Shown: positions 1 to 8,571 of the stretch, piece after piece | Layout: every line of letters starts with the position of its first letter | Numbering within the stretch: the first letter of the stretch is position 1 | NCBI RefSeq assembly: GCF_004682055.1 | Contig: NZ_QUZU01000025.1 | Coordinates: 1 to 64,000 of the forward strand | Source of the DNA: Pseudomonas kairouanensis | GTDB taxonomy: Bacteria > Pseudomonadota > Gammaproteobacteria > Pseudomonadales > Pseudomonadaceae | DNA length: 64,000 bases | Direction of reading: 5' to 3' | The notes under the pieces: model-generated | The model's input: the letters and a program-made list of their open reading frames with translations, nothing else | Told to the model about the DNA's origin: nothing | Databases searched by the model: none | Translations under genes and position numbers: made by a program

Positions 1-24
1 GTAGGGAGTTGGGGAATAGCGGAG

Positions 25-1029
25 TCAGTTGATCAGGAAGCGACGGCTGCCTTCCTTGGTTTTGGTGTAGCGAACTTGTAGGTAGGGTTTCTCTTGCAAT
101 AGGCGTTGGACATCGAGTACCGCACTGTCCTTTGATTTCTTCCAACTGATGTAACCGCTGGAAAACTCCGCTCGGGTGGCCTCGCCCATGGCCTGCAGCA
201 GTATCTGCTTGAGCTGGGCCTCGCGCGTTTCCTTCTCGCCGATGGACTGGCGAACGGCCTTGAGTTCCAGGTAGGCCGCTGCTAAACCGGCGCGACTGCT
301 GAAGTCGACGGTCTGGCCGTTGTCTTCTGGGTACAAGCAGCGCAAAGCTGCTTCAGCCGATGCGCTACCGTCGGCCGGTGGCGGGGTATCGGTTTCCACG
401 TAGGTCCAGAACTTGCGCTCCAGTTCGATCAGGCGAGCGATCATTTGCTCGTCACGCTCGATGCGATGGATCTCCAGGTGCTGACCGCCCAGCAGTACCG
501 CCACATCCGCGGCCTGCTTGCCAGTGACGGCGAGCTGGTGCATCACTTGAAGCTGGACATACTCGGGGACGCCGTCCTTCCAAAGGCGTGCCCCATTTAT
601 GCCGGCGGTTTTGCATTCGAGGATCTGCACGTCATCTGCGCCAATTACCTCGCGGTCGATGTTGGCGAGCATCCAGGGCAAATCGGGACTCGGATGCTGC
701 AGCACGGCGTTGATCCGTCGCACCTTGTTCTTTGTGCGCTTGCTGTAGTGCCAAGCGACGATGGGTTCCAGCACATTGCCCCAATAGGCTGGGCTTTCTT
801 CATCATGAGGATCTATCTTCGGTAACGTGGCATCGCGACCGGTCTTTTCAAGCCATAGTTCCAACTGCGACTTGTACGGGTTGAGCCCAACCGCAGCGCT
901 TGCATCGGAGCTACCGATTCCTTGTTTACGCACTGCGAGCCAGTCCTCACGCGGCAGCTCTTTAGTGCTCACCAGGCGAAGGGCAGGGCGGGGCTTAGAG
1001 GTACTACTATTCAATGAGGTTGCTTTCAT
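25..1029 (-). CDS. YqaJ-family viral recombinase / exonuclease
   Basis: A 334-residue protein of the YqaJ (lambda exonuclease-like) PD-(D/E)XK family. Such enzymes resect double-stranded DNA ends to feed single-strand annealing recombination and are typical of phages and integrative elements. The segment GSSDASAAVGLNP (about 39-51) is the usual family start, Asp125 and the E-x-K pair Glu138/Lys140 are the expected metal-binding and catalytic residues, and QLQVMHQL (about 159-166) is the helix that follows in the family. I chose the ATG at 1029 because an AAAGG lies 8 nt before it; an in-frame GTG lies 9 nt upstream. The next gene on the same strand is a DUF932 protein, a common partner in large Pseudomonas islands. 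No single-strand annealing protein is visible within the window; it may lie further left. Confidence 0.85.
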   Translation of the reverse strand: MKATSLNSSTSKPRPALRLVSTKELPREDWLAVRKQGIGSSDASAAVGLNPYKSQLELWLEKTGRDATLPKIDPHDEESPAYWGNVLEPIVAWHYSKRTKNKVRRINAVLQHPSPDLPWMLANIDREVIGADDVQILECKTAGINGARLWKDGVPEYVQLQVMHQLAVTGKQAADVAVLLGGQHLEIHRIERDEQMIARLIELERKFWTYVETDTPPPADGSASAEAALRCLYPEDNGQTVDFSSRAGLAAAYLELKAVRQSIGEKETREAQLKQILLQAMGEATRAEFSSGYISWKKSKDSAVLDVQRLLQEKPYLQVRYTKTKEGSRRFLIN

Positions 1030-1102
1030 CGTGTTCACCTTTCAGGCATAAATACGCCCGACCAGTACAAGGCTGATCGGGCGTGGCGATTGACGAGAAG
1101 GG

Positions 1103-2071
1103 TTAAGCTGCGAGACGCAGGGCTGCATCCAGGGCGCGTTGCTTGATCTGCGCTCCCTGACCAAACCACGCCGAGTCCATGCGGTACTCATTGCTACGTG
1201 CGCGGCGCTCATGATCGACGTACTCCGTCACCGCATTGAGCAAGCCCCAGGCGGTGCCGCGTGCCGATTCGAGCTGGCTGCCCCGACCACGGCCTTCATA
1301 CAGCTCTTGTACCTTGCGCAGGGCGCGTTCGTTGGGTAGTTGCTCCGGTAGTTGATTGCTCGGATTGACCTCACACAACACCGACATGAAATATCCAAGA
1401 GCCTCATGCCACTGAACCTTGCGTTCAGCGAGATGACGCATGCGATACATGAACTCGTCCCAACCGGAGACGGCTATGCCGAGTTGCTTCTTCACTGCCT
1501 TCGGATCGAAGCGGGTATTGTGCGGCACCTTGATTGCACGAGATGAGCCGTCTAGGGCTATCGTCAGGGTGTTGTTGCATACCACACGCACGGTGGTGGG
1601 TGTTGCCGTGGTGGCCAGGGTGCCGTCGCAGGATGTGGCCAGCAGAAGGTAGCCGTTGACCTGATCGTTTCCTTTCAGGGCAGCGCCTTGTCCGGTGCGC
1701 GCCAATGCCCAGAACTTGCGCCCGCCTTTGAGTACCCCCGCAGTCTCCAGCTCGTAACCGGAGACCTCGGTAAGGTCACGATAAAACTCCAACACTTCCC
1801 GAGGCTGCACGGTGTGGTAGCGCTGGGAAACCACTGACAGCGGTGCTTTGGTGTCCGAACGATAGAGCACTTTCTGCTCGGGGAAAGAGTGGATGCTGCC
1901 GAGATGACCGACAGTTTCGGCTTTGAAATGAACGGGGCTTTCTTGGATCGCCCATTCCATTCCGGCCTCGCGTTGCCAGATTTCGATGGGTTGTTTCTGA
2001 GTGAGCTGATTACCTAGGCCATGCCAGGGAGTTGCGCCTGCGTAAGCCATAGTTTCGATGAGATGAGCCAT
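1103..2071 (-). CDS. DUF932 domain protein (phage/plasmid-like)
   Basis: A 322-residue protein of the DUF932 / phage-plasmid-like family, recognised from its opening MAHLIETMAYAGATPWHGLG and the downstream segments RVVCNNTLTIAL and HEALGYF. The biochemical role of the family is not established; members sit in plasmids, phages and integrative elements beside recombination genes, as here next to a YqaJ exonuclease. The start at 2071 is preceded by AAAGGA at good spacing. A longer in-frame reading upstream has no family similarity, so I excluded it. The gene probably shares a leftward transcript with the YqaJ gene, 73 bp further on. Confidence 0.8.
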   Translation of the reverse strand: MAHLIETMAYAGATPWHGLGNQLTQKQPIEIWQREAGMEWAIQESPVHFKAETVGHLGSIHSFPEQKVLYRSDTKAPLSVVSQRYHTVQPREVLEFYRDLTEVSGYELETAGVLKGGRKFWALARTGQGAALKGNDQVNGYLLLATSCDGTLATTATPTTVRVVCNNTLTIALDGSSRAIKVPHNTRFDPKAVKKQLGIAVSGWDEFMYRMRHLAERKVQWHEALGYFMSVLCEVNPSNQLPEQLPNERALRKVQELYEGRGRGSQLESARGTAWGLLNAVTEYVDHERRARSNEYRMDSAWFGQGAQIKQRALDAALRLAA

Positions 2072-2163
2072 GATTGTGATTCCTTTGGGCATAAGCCGGC
2101 ATGCAGCGCCACGCAGAGCGCAGCACCGTCCGGACGTAATAAATAGAGGGGAAGTTGACTTGG

Positions 2164-2493
2164 TTATGTCGGGAGGTTGAATCGATGGCCGCATAGCAAG
2201 CAGAGGTTATGGGCCAGGACGTGGCGATCGAGCGACTCACCCAACTGGGCGCCGAGGGCACAGCCACCGACACCGCCGGCCAGCCCACCGAGGATGGCAC
2301 CCGATACCGAACCGAGTGTGATACCGACAGGGCCGGCGATAGCGCCAATAAGCGCGCCCGCTTGGCCTCCAGCCAAAGCAGTACTGACGCCGCGCGCGGC
2401 ACCACCCAAGGTGCCGATGGCCGCGCCGACTTTCATGGCGTGATGGAATGAAGCGACTTTAGGGGAGTTACAACGAGGACACTGCAATGACAT
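2164..2493 (-). CDS. Small zinc-ribbon protein with glycine-zipper core
   Basis: A 109-residue protein with three visible parts: an N-terminal CPRC pair, a long Gly/Ala-rich hydrophobic centre (about residues 18-80, many GxxxG steps such as GAIAGPVGITLGSVSGAILGG) and a C-terminal CLLCGHRF. The two cysteine pairs could together form one zinc ribbon folding over a membrane-inserted glycine zipper. I started it at the ATG at 2493 (MSLQCPRC) because the preceding in-frame stretch is not family-like and an AGGAAGGT motif lies upstream. Function is unknown. It is the first gene of the leftward group and faces the rightward small genes across 228 bp of non-coding DNA. Confidence 0.65.
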   Translation of the reverse strand: MSLQCPRCNSPKVASFHHAMKVGAAIGTLGGAARGVSTALAGGQAGALIGAIAGPVGITLGSVSGAILGGLAGGVGGCALGAQLGESLDRHVLAHNLCLLCGHRFNLPT

Positions 2494-2659
2494 GGGATGA
2501 ACCTTCCTGATAATGGTGTCATTGCTGTTATGTAGAGTTGAGATTTTTTTGAATCGAATTAGTACGCCTATGGGCACGTGATTTGGTCGCTAGGGCAGCG
2601 AACACACTCATCCGCTTGTATTCGACCGCAATTATGATGAGTTTTGTCTGTTAAACGAG

Positions 2660-2676
2660 GCGACACACATTGTCGT
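2660..2676. promoter_or_regulatory. Operator-like palindrome, copy 1
   Basis: GCGACA-N5-TGTCGT lies 45 bp before the start of the 2722 gene. The same element recurs at 2944-2960 in front of the next small gene, with similar flanking bases (CACnT centre, ACC following). A shared regulator binding both is inferred; the regulator is not identified. Confidence 0.5.
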
Positions 2677-2721
2677 ACCTGTACCCCAAGCTAGCGCCAT
2701 CCGACAGCTTAGGACACCGCT

Positions 2722-2931
2722 ATGGCAATCTCCCCGCGTCCGTTCACCTTTGTGTGCGCTTACTGTTCTTGGAAAGAAACAGTTCTACCTCACAACGATT
2801 TGGCATCGCTCGGCCAAGCAGCGTTCATCCTTTGTCCTGAATGTCATACCCCTTCGCTGGAGGGGCGAGAAGCCAATCGTCATGAAATCCTCAGAACTCG
2901 CTTGGATCAATTTCTTAGCCTCAACGATTGA
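2722..2931 (+). CDS. Small zinc-ribbon hypothetical protein
   Basis: A 69-residue protein with two Cys pairs, CAYC (about 12-15) and CPEC (about 38-41), spaced as in a zinc ribbon. No other domain is visible and I do not recognise the family. The start ATG is the first in frame, and the start region follows a 17-bp palindrome that is repeated before the next gene. Small zinc-ribbon proteins of this kind are common cargo of Pseudomonas integrative elements. A role in nucleic-acid binding would be a guess. Confidence 0.6.
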   Translation: MAISPRPFTFVCAYCSWKETVLPHNDLASLGQAAFILCPECHTPSLEGREANRHEILRTRLDQFLSLND

Positions 2932-2943
2932 CGCTTCAAAGTC

Positions 2944-2960
2944 GCGACACACCTTGTCGC
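2944..2960. promoter_or_regulatory. Operator-like palindrome, copy 2
   Basis: A perfect inverted repeat GCGACA-N5-TGTCGC, 42 bp before the start of the small gene at 3003. It matches the element at 2660-2676 in sequence and in distance to the start codon, which argues for common regulation. Confidence 0.55.
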
Positions 2961-3002
2961 TCTACCTTGGAAAATGACCAAAAAACCTAGGAGATTACGA
3001 TC

Positions 3003-3122
3003 ATGAAAAATCTGTTTGCCGTCATCGGTTTTTGTGTGGTGCTGAAGAAAAGCTATGAACTGTATTGCGAGTACAGCGAACTGAAGCGTGACAAGGCAGG
3101 GCGCCAGTCTTCTCCCGGCTGA
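3003..3122 (+). CDS. Very small predicted membrane-associated protein
   Basis: A 39-residue reading frame starting MKNLFAVIGFCVVLKKSYEL and ending in a charged, hydrophilic tail. AGGAG stands 8 nt before the ATG, which is the strongest ribosome binding site in this part of the island. The first 14 residues are hydrophobic and could anchor the peptide in the membrane. Function unknown. The operator-like palindrome upstream and the good ribosome site support it as a real gene despite its size. Confidence 0.5.
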   Translation: MKNLFAVIGFCVVLKKSYELYCEYSELKRDKAGRQSSPG

Positions 3123-3191
3123 GAGGAAAGCAGAATCTCAGGTTTGGCGCGCCCCTGTCGAAAGACTAAAGTCTCATGTTGACCACAATAG

Positions 3192-3238
3192 ATGGCAATA
3201 AGCCATTTTAGTCAGTAGCATCAATGCCAAATTGGCAT
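3192..3238. promoter_or_regulatory. Two inverted repeats before the WYL regulator gene
   Basis: ATGGC-N5-GCCAT (3192-3206) and ATGCCAA-N1-TTGGCAT (3224-3238) lie 44-90 bp before the WYL regulator start. Both are built from TGGC/GCCA half-sites in palindromic arrangement. WYL regulators of the CapW/BrxR type bind inverted repeats next to their own genes, so these are the likely operators for the gene at 3282. That assignment is inference. Confidence 0.5.
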
Positions 3239-3281
3239 CAGCCTGCGGGCTATCAGTTGAACTGCAAACAAGGTAGTCACC

Positions 3282-4304
3282 ATGTCTCAAGCGAAGGATA
3301 CGCTGCTCAGGCTATTCGCATTACTGCGCCTGATTCCCACCGAGCCGCAGCGTATTGCAACCCCGACCCTGCTCGAAAAGCTTCGCGATAGAGGTTTTTC
3401 CGTGACACTTCGCTCGGTTCAGCGTGATTTGAATCGGTTATCGATACCTTTTTCGTTGCAATGCGATGATAGCGAGACCCCTTTCCGCTGGAGTTTCACT
3501 CGGGATGCTCCATTGAAGCTGGAAGATATGGATGCTTCCACAGCACTGGCTTTGTATCTGTCGGAAAGCCATCTGGTTACCTTGCTGCCGCAGACGGTTC
3601 TGGATCAGCTCGGTCCACAATTTCGACGCGCACGTAACTTCCTGGGTGATCTGGGCCACAACGGATTGGCCGATTGGGCGCGACGAGTTCGGGCGATTCC
3701 CAATGGGAAAACCTTGCTGCCTGCTGCGATCGATCCCGACGTCTGGGGGCAAGTGTCTACCGTTTTGCTGGAGCGCCGGCAACTGCAAGTGACTTATCAG
3801 AGTCGGAGCAAGGGCGAACTCAAACAGTTTCGCCTTCATCCGGCAGGCCTGGTATCGCGGCATGCCATCAGCTACTTGCTGGCTTCCGTAGATGGCTACG
3901 GCGACTTGCGCCAGTTTGCCCTGCACCGTATTCAGCATGTTCGTGTACTCGATGAGCCGTCCGTTTTGCATGCGGCCTTTGATGTGGACGATTACATCGC
4001 GACCGGCATATTCAGCCATCGTCAAACCGGCATAGAGGTAGAGCTGATCGCGGATGTTCATCCGCAGATTGCTTTCCTGCTTGGAGAGACTCCGCTGAGT
4101 CATGAGCAGACCTTGAGCGATATCCCCTCGCATACCTGGAAGCGTTTACGCGCCCAGGTGCCGCTGGATCGTGAAACGCTGTGGTGGATCTTTGGCCTGA
4201 ACGACAACATCCGCGTGCATGGGCCACAGGTGTGGGTCGATGAGATAGGGGCCAGGTTGCACGGTATGCAAAACCTCTACACATCAGTTGACCACGCGAC
4301 ATGA
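3282..4304 (+). CDS. WYL-domain transcriptional regulator
   Basis: A 340-residue regulator with an N-terminal winged helix-turn-helix (about 1-65, including TLRSVQRDLNRLSIPF), a WYL domain (about 165-225) and a C-terminal WCX-like extension. WYL domains are thought to sense nucleic-acid or nucleotide ligands. In the WYL signature the tryptophan position reads Ser (ISYLLAS, about 196-202). Members with this layout (CapW, BrxR) often stand directly before phage-defence operons and repress them until infection. The same layout occurs here: two inverted repeats precede the gene and six genes in the same direction follow after 96 bp. Control of that operon by this protein is inference from position. 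Confidence 0.85.
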   Translation: MSQAKDTLLRLFALLRLIPTEPQRIATPTLLEKLRDRGFSVTLRSVQRDLNRLSIPFSLQCDDSETPFRWSFTRDAPLKLEDMDASTALALYLSESHLVTLLPQTVLDQLGPQFRRARNFLGDLGHNGLADWARRVRAIPNGKTLLPAAIDPDVWGQVSTVLLERRQLQVTYQSRSKGELKQFRLHPAGLVSRHAISYLLASVDGYGDLRQFALHRIQHVRVLDEPSVLHAAFDVDDYIATGIFSHRQTGIEVELIADVHPQIAFLLGETPLSHEQTLSDIPSHTWKRLRAQVPLDRETLWWIFGLNDNIRVHGPQVWVDEIGARLHGMQNLYTSVDHAT

Positions 4305-4400
4305 ACTGTCGCATGGCCATGGAAGACTGCGGCCGTTTGATTGCCAATGGATTAACGCTTGTCAGGTGCTCAAGGCGCCGGGCGATAGGGACAGAAACTG

Positions 4401-5411
4401 ATGACGCGCTCCACCGTTACGCCCCTCAAATCCCGAAAAGTCGGAAGCTCGGTGTCTGCTGGCAACGCCACCTTCGATGTATTGGTGTTGGCCACAATGA
4501 GCGCAGGCAAAACGTCGTTTATCAACGCATTGATTGGCCAGGAACTGCTGCATACCGCCAATGAGGCCACCACTGCCTGTGTGACCCGTATAGAGCATCG
4601 TCAGGGCGCGCGGCGATTCAGTGGTGCCTGCTATTGCTACAACGACACCGAATTGGCCTCCCAGCCTTCGCCGTCAGTAGCGCTGCTGCAGGACTGGAAC
4701 GCCAATGTCGAGGTCAAGCGCATCAGCCTGGCGGGAACCTTCAACGTGGTGCCGCGCCCGGCACCCGGTTTGGTGCTTCACGACACGCCAGGGCCAAATA
4801 ACAGCCAGGATGAAAACCATGCCCGGTTGACGCTGGAGGCAATCCGCAACGTGTCGTTTAAGGCGCTTTGCTACGTGCTCAACGCTAGTCAACTGGGGAC
4901 TCGTGACGATCGGTTGCTACTCGAACAGTTGCGCGAAGAACTCGCCGCCAAGCCTGCCCAGCCTATCTATTTCATCCTCAACAAAGTGGATTTGCTCGAT
5001 CCGGAGAAGGGCGAAAGCATTGAGGGCTATGTGCACAACGCTCAGCGTTATTTGCGCGATATCGGTTTTGAACAGCCGATCATCATTCCGACAATGGCCA
5101 GTGCAGCGCTGTACGCGCGCAAGGCCCTGAGTGCCGAAACACTCACGCGCGCGCAGCGCTCTAAGTTGCGCCAAGTGCTCGATGACCTGGATGTCAACAA
5201 GTGCGCATTGCTCAATGCCACAGTCGCACCAGACCTGATCAAGCGTCGCGTCGGCAAGGCGCTCTATAACCTCGAACGCAAACTGCAGGCCAAGGAATCC
5301 GATACCCGAGCCTACGATAAAAACCGATTGCAGCAACTGGTCACCATCAGTGGGCTTAAAACCGTTGAAGCCCTTATCCATCATCAGCGCCGATTAGATG
5401 AGCAACCATGA
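4401..5411 (+). CDS. Short dynamin-like GTPase
   Basis: A 336-residue dynamin-superfamily GTPase. Visible motifs are the P-loop ATMSAGKT (31-38), the switch Thr-Thr (57-58), DTPG (128-131) and NKVD (194-197), all at normal spacing. It is little more than the G domain: only about 100 residues follow the last motif, too few for the helical stalk that dynamins use to assemble on membranes. Its G domain resembles that of the next gene (shared ANEATTA, DTPGPNNSQD, LNASQLGT and DPEKGE), so the two arose by duplication. The stop overlaps the next start as ATGA, which indicates translational coupling and a likely hetero-complex. Comparable bacterial pairs often work as unequal partners. Its target is unknown. 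Confidence 0.85.
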   Translation: MTRSTVTPLKSRKVGSSVSAGNATFDVLVLATMSAGKTSFINALIGQELLHTANEATTACVTRIEHRQGARRFSGACYCYNDTELASQPSPSVALLQDWNANVEVKRISLAGTFNVVPRPAPGLVLHDTPGPNNSQDENHARLTLEAIRNVSFKALCYVLNASQLGTRDDRLLLEQLREELAAKPAQPIYFILNKVDLLDPEKGESIEGYVHNAQRYLRDIGFEQPIIIPTMASAALYARKALSAETLTRAQRSKLRQVLDDLDVNKCALLNATVAPDLIKRRVGKALYNLERKLQAKESDTRAYDKNRLQQLVTISGLKTVEALIHHQRRLDEQP

Positions 5412-7663
5412 ATACTATTGAAATTATCCATAACCCTTTCATCGTCGAGACTCAGTTCCTGATCAGTGGCCAACCGCCGGCCGAAGGCTGCAAGCTGTCG
5501 AGCTATAAAGAATCGCGGCTGCAAGTGTGGATTGAGAAGCTGTTTGATGAGTTGAGCCAGTTGTTCAATGGTGACAATAACTTTGAGGTCACTTTCAGAG
5601 GCGTCGAGTCGGATTATCTGGACGTGGTTGACGCCGCAAAAGTGGCGATGGGCAAAGGCATGCAGGTCACCCTGCAGTTTATCGAAGCGGACCCGGCCGA
5701 AGAGCGCCTGACCCGTATTCGTGAGCTGATGGAGGAGGCCAAGCTCCATCCTGAATTTGAGCATTTCATTCGCGAGAATGCCGATGTCAGCCAGTCCTTT
5801 GAAGAAGCGTTCAATAAGGATTTTGACGTGTATGTGGTGGCGACTATGTCCTCGGGCAAGTCGACGCTGATCAACGCCATGCTTGGCCAGGACCTGTTAC
5901 CGGCGGCCAACGAAGCCACTACCGCAACCATTGCGCGGATCACCGACAACGCATTAATGGGTCAACGCTTCGCAGCCCAGCGCGTGACGAATGATCACCG
6001 CGTTGCGGAAAACAGCGACAACGTAAGCCTGGAAGTGCTCCAGGCATGGAACAACCTGCCCGATACGATGCGCATCGATATCGAAGGCAAAATTCACGCG
6101 ATTCAAGACCGTGACAGCGTACGCCTGGTATTGACCGACACGCCGGGCCCGAACAACAGCCAGGATGCAAAGCATCAGCTCAAAACGATGAGTTTCATTC
6201 AGGACTCTCAGCGCAACCCGCTGATTCTGTATGTGCTCAATGCCAGCCAATTGGGCACCAACGACGACAAAAACCTATTGGGGCTGGTCGCCGAAACCAT
6301 GCGCAAGGGCGGAAAGCAGAGCAAGGATCGGTTCATTTTTGTCATCAACAAGATGGATGTGTTCGACCCTGAGAAAGGCGAGGACCTGCCATCCGTGCTG
6401 GCCCGCGTCAAAAACTACCTGGTTGAAAACGGTATTTTCAATCCGCTGATCTACCCGGTATCGGCCAACCTGACGCGGCTGCTGCGCAAGCCTCAGCACT
6501 TGCACTCACGCAAGGAACGCGGTGAGTTGAACTCCATGATGGACATGTTTGGCGAAGAGCCGAGCATGAACCTGCTGCAATACATGCCGATTACCGAGCG
6601 GGTCAAACGTAGCCTGCAAGAAAAGAAACTTCCCGAGATCGTGCTGAGCAGCGGATTGCCGGCGGTGGAGGCGATGATTGACGAGTACATCGACAAGTAC
6701 AATTTTCCACATCGGGTCAAGCGCGCCTATGACGCGATGATCAAGGCCATTGCAGTCGGACTTAACGAAACCCAACTGATCGAGCAACTGGATCAGGACG
6801 AAAAGACGCTGGCGCATATCAATGAAGAGATCCTGGCGCTGGAGCTTCGGCAGGAGCAGGGGTTCGATACGCAGGCCTACAAGGACAAAATAGCGCGTGA
6901 AGGCAAGGTGTTGCCACGGGCCACCGAAGATGAACTCGCGACCTTGGAAAATGCTTCGGGTAAGTATCTCCGGTCGGTCAGTGAGCGGTTTATCGGGGAG
7001 GTTGAGCCGCGGATCGCTGAAATGCGGGTCAAGGAGGTTGAAGAGGAACTCCAGTTCCAGTACCGGAAACTCATCAATGCCTACGAGGCCGTATTTATCA
7101 CGAGCCAACAAGTCATCCGTGATGATCTCCAGGCGGAGTATCAGCGTTATATCGTGGATCTGTTCAAGGACTGCCAGCATTTGAAGTTGCCGATTTTGGA
7201 CAGCCTTCAAAAAGCCGCGGGTGATATCTCCTTCAATCTCACCATCAAGAGTGATGAGGTGCAAACCAAGCGGGTTGTGATTGACCGTTACGAAGTCAGC
7301 GACAGCAGTTGGTACAACCCTTTTTCATGGGGCTCTACCCGTACGGTTTACAAATATGGCGAAGAGAAGTCGGTTGACCTGGCCAAGCTCTGGAATCCCC
7401 GCAGCACCCGTATAAATACTGAGTTTGCTCGACTGGTCGTGGCCGCTCGCACAGAAATCGACAATGGCAAGACCGTCCTGATTGATCAGTTCATGGCCTT
7501 CATGGGGCGTGAGTTCGAAACCAAGTTCAATGAATTGATCGACTCGCTCAAAGAAAAAATGACCGATCGCGACGTTCGTAAACAAGCCCTTGAAGAGGCT
7601 CGTGAGTTGCAAGCGTGGATCAACCAATTCAAAGAAAAACTCGACGAAACCCTAGCGGTTTGA
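5408..7663 (+). CDS. Long dynamin-like GTPase
   Basis: A 751-residue bacterial dynamin-like protein. After a 140-residue N-terminal extension of unknown type comes the G domain: P-loop ATMSSGKS (145-152), Thr-Thr (171-172), DTPG (244-247), NKMD (314-317). The rest is long helical stretches (about 430-620, 680-745) as expected for a stalk. Between them SSWYNPFSWGS (about 636-646) is a short aromatic segment that could be the membrane-binding paddle. Bacterial dynamins remodel or hold membranes, and some protect cells from phage lysis. Length is close to E. coli CrfC (YjdA), also a dynamin-like protein, but I see no specific similarity beyond the fold. It overlaps the short GTPase gene and is 13 bp from the next gene. 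Confidence 0.88.
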   Translation: MNTIEIIHNPFIVETQFLISGQPPAEGCKLSSYKESRLQVWIEKLFDELSQLFNGDNNFEVTFRGVESDYLDVVDAAKVAMGKGMQVTLQFIEADPAEERLTRIRELMEEAKLHPEFEHFIRENADVSQSFEEAFNKDFDVYVVATMSSGKSTLINAMLGQDLLPAANEATTATIARITDNALMGQRFAAQRVTNDHRVAENSDNVSLEVLQAWNNLPDTMRIDIEGKIHAIQDRDSVRLVLTDTPGPNNSQDAKHQLKTMSFIQDSQRNPLILYVLNASQLGTNDDKNLLGLVAETMRKGGKQSKDRFIFVINKMDVFDPEKGEDLPSVLARVKNYLVENGIFNPLIYPVSANLTRLLRKPQHLHSRKERGELNSMMDMFGEEPSMNLLQYMPITERVKRSLQEKKLPEIVLSSGLPAVEAMIDEYIDKYNFPHRVKRAYDAMIKAIAVGLNETQLIEQLDQDEKTLAHINEEILALELRQEQGFDTQAYKDKIAREGKVLPRATEDELATLENASGKYLRSVSERFIGEVEPRIAEMRVKEVEEELQFQYRKLINAYEAVFITSQQVIRDDLQAEYQRYIVDLFKDCQHLKLPILDSLQKAAGDISFNLTIKSDEVQTKRVVIDRYEVSDSSWYNPFSWGSTRTVYKYGEEKSVDLAKLWNPRSTRINTEFARLVVAARTEIDNGKTVLIDQFMAFMGREFETKFNELIDSLKEKMTDRDVRKQALEEARELQAWINQFKEKLDETLAV

Positions 7664-7676
7664 CCTCGGAGCTTCT

Positions 7677-8567
7677 ATGACGACTAACACCGCAATGATT
7701 GGAAAAGTCCGTGAGCAGTTCTTGGCGGCGCTCGATGACACACAGGTCGGCACTGAACTGTTGCAACAGATGGTGGATGCAGCGCGACAGCGCCCGGGAG
7801 TGATGGACGCTCACGAGGTGGATCGCATCACTCGCGCTATCGATGTGGATCCGGTGAGTTGGAACCCGGACTATTTCAGCCGGCAAAAGTTTTTCGCCGC
7901 CCGCAATTTCTCCGCGGAGCGGCTGGAACATTTAATCCAGGTTCGCGATGTGTTTCGTCAAAGAAACGAAAAGGGGTTCACACCCATAGATTCCGTTTCA
8001 CCAGCGAGAAAAACACCGATGAACAATGCCTCCCTTGACTACCAGCCTTCCAGCAACCTCAAGCAGTTTGTCGACGAAGGCGACTTGCTGACGATCCGAA
8101 CGGCGTTGCATCTGGAACTCAATGATCGTCGTCTGGATGGCGCCGATTTGCATGCTGCACTTGTGTGGATCAAAGGCAAAGTCCCCGGAATTTTCGAGAC
8201 CTACGCAGAGGGGGCTTTTGCGCGGGAACCTGTTGCAGATCAGAAACAATGGACCGAGGATTACTACGACCTCCAGGTTACATACCTGAAAACTAACTTT
8301 TCAGAACAGCGCTTTGTGCATTTGATCGAAGTTCGCGATCTGTTGCGCAATAGTGCTGTCGAGGGCTTTGCTTCGACTAAGGCGGCAGCGCCAAAACAAA
8401 CTACCGGTGCATATTCCGCTCCTGCGGTGGCTCAAGCATCACCTCGCAGCTCCCGCCAGGCTATTCCCGACACCGCACCGGATCGCAACCCCGCCTTCAG
8501 GACCGCACTGCTAATTGGCGGTGCGATTGCCGCGGTGGTCGTGTTCCTTGTGGCATTGGTTCGGTGA
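7677..8567 (+). CDS. Tail-anchored protein with internal duplication
   Basis: A 296-residue protein I cannot assign to a named family. It contains two copies of one domain. Residues 62-101 and 192-231 align directly: DYFSRQ/DYYDLQ, RNFSAERLEHLIQVRD/TNFSEQRFVHLIEVRD and KGF/EGF. A Ser/Pro/Ala-rich linker (about 235-275) leads to a single hydrophobic helix at the very C terminus (about 276-295). This is a tail-anchor layout with the duplicated part in the cytoplasm. GGAG stands before the ATG. Sitting between the dynamins and the ATPase gene, it is a plausible membrane adaptor joining them; this is inference. Confidence 0.7.
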   Translation: MTTNTAMIGKVREQFLAALDDTQVGTELLQQMVDAARQRPGVMDAHEVDRITRAIDVDPVSWNPDYFSRQKFFAARNFSAERLEHLIQVRDVFRQRNEKGFTPIDSVSPARKTPMNNASLDYQPSSNLKQFVDEGDLLTIRTALHLELNDRRLDGADLHAALVWIKGKVPGIFETYAEGAFAREPVADQKQWTEDYYDLQVTYLKTNFSEQRFVHLIEVRDLLRNSAVEGFASTKAAAPKQTTGAYSAPAVAQASPRSSRQAIPDTAPDRNPAFRTALLIGGAIAAVVVFLVALVR

Positions 8568-8571
8568 GCGT

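Noticed and set aside
4401..5411. Assignment of the dynamin pair to a named system such as Leo or CrfC-YjcZ
   Set aside because: Only the general dynamin fold and protein lengths match. The partner genes here are different.
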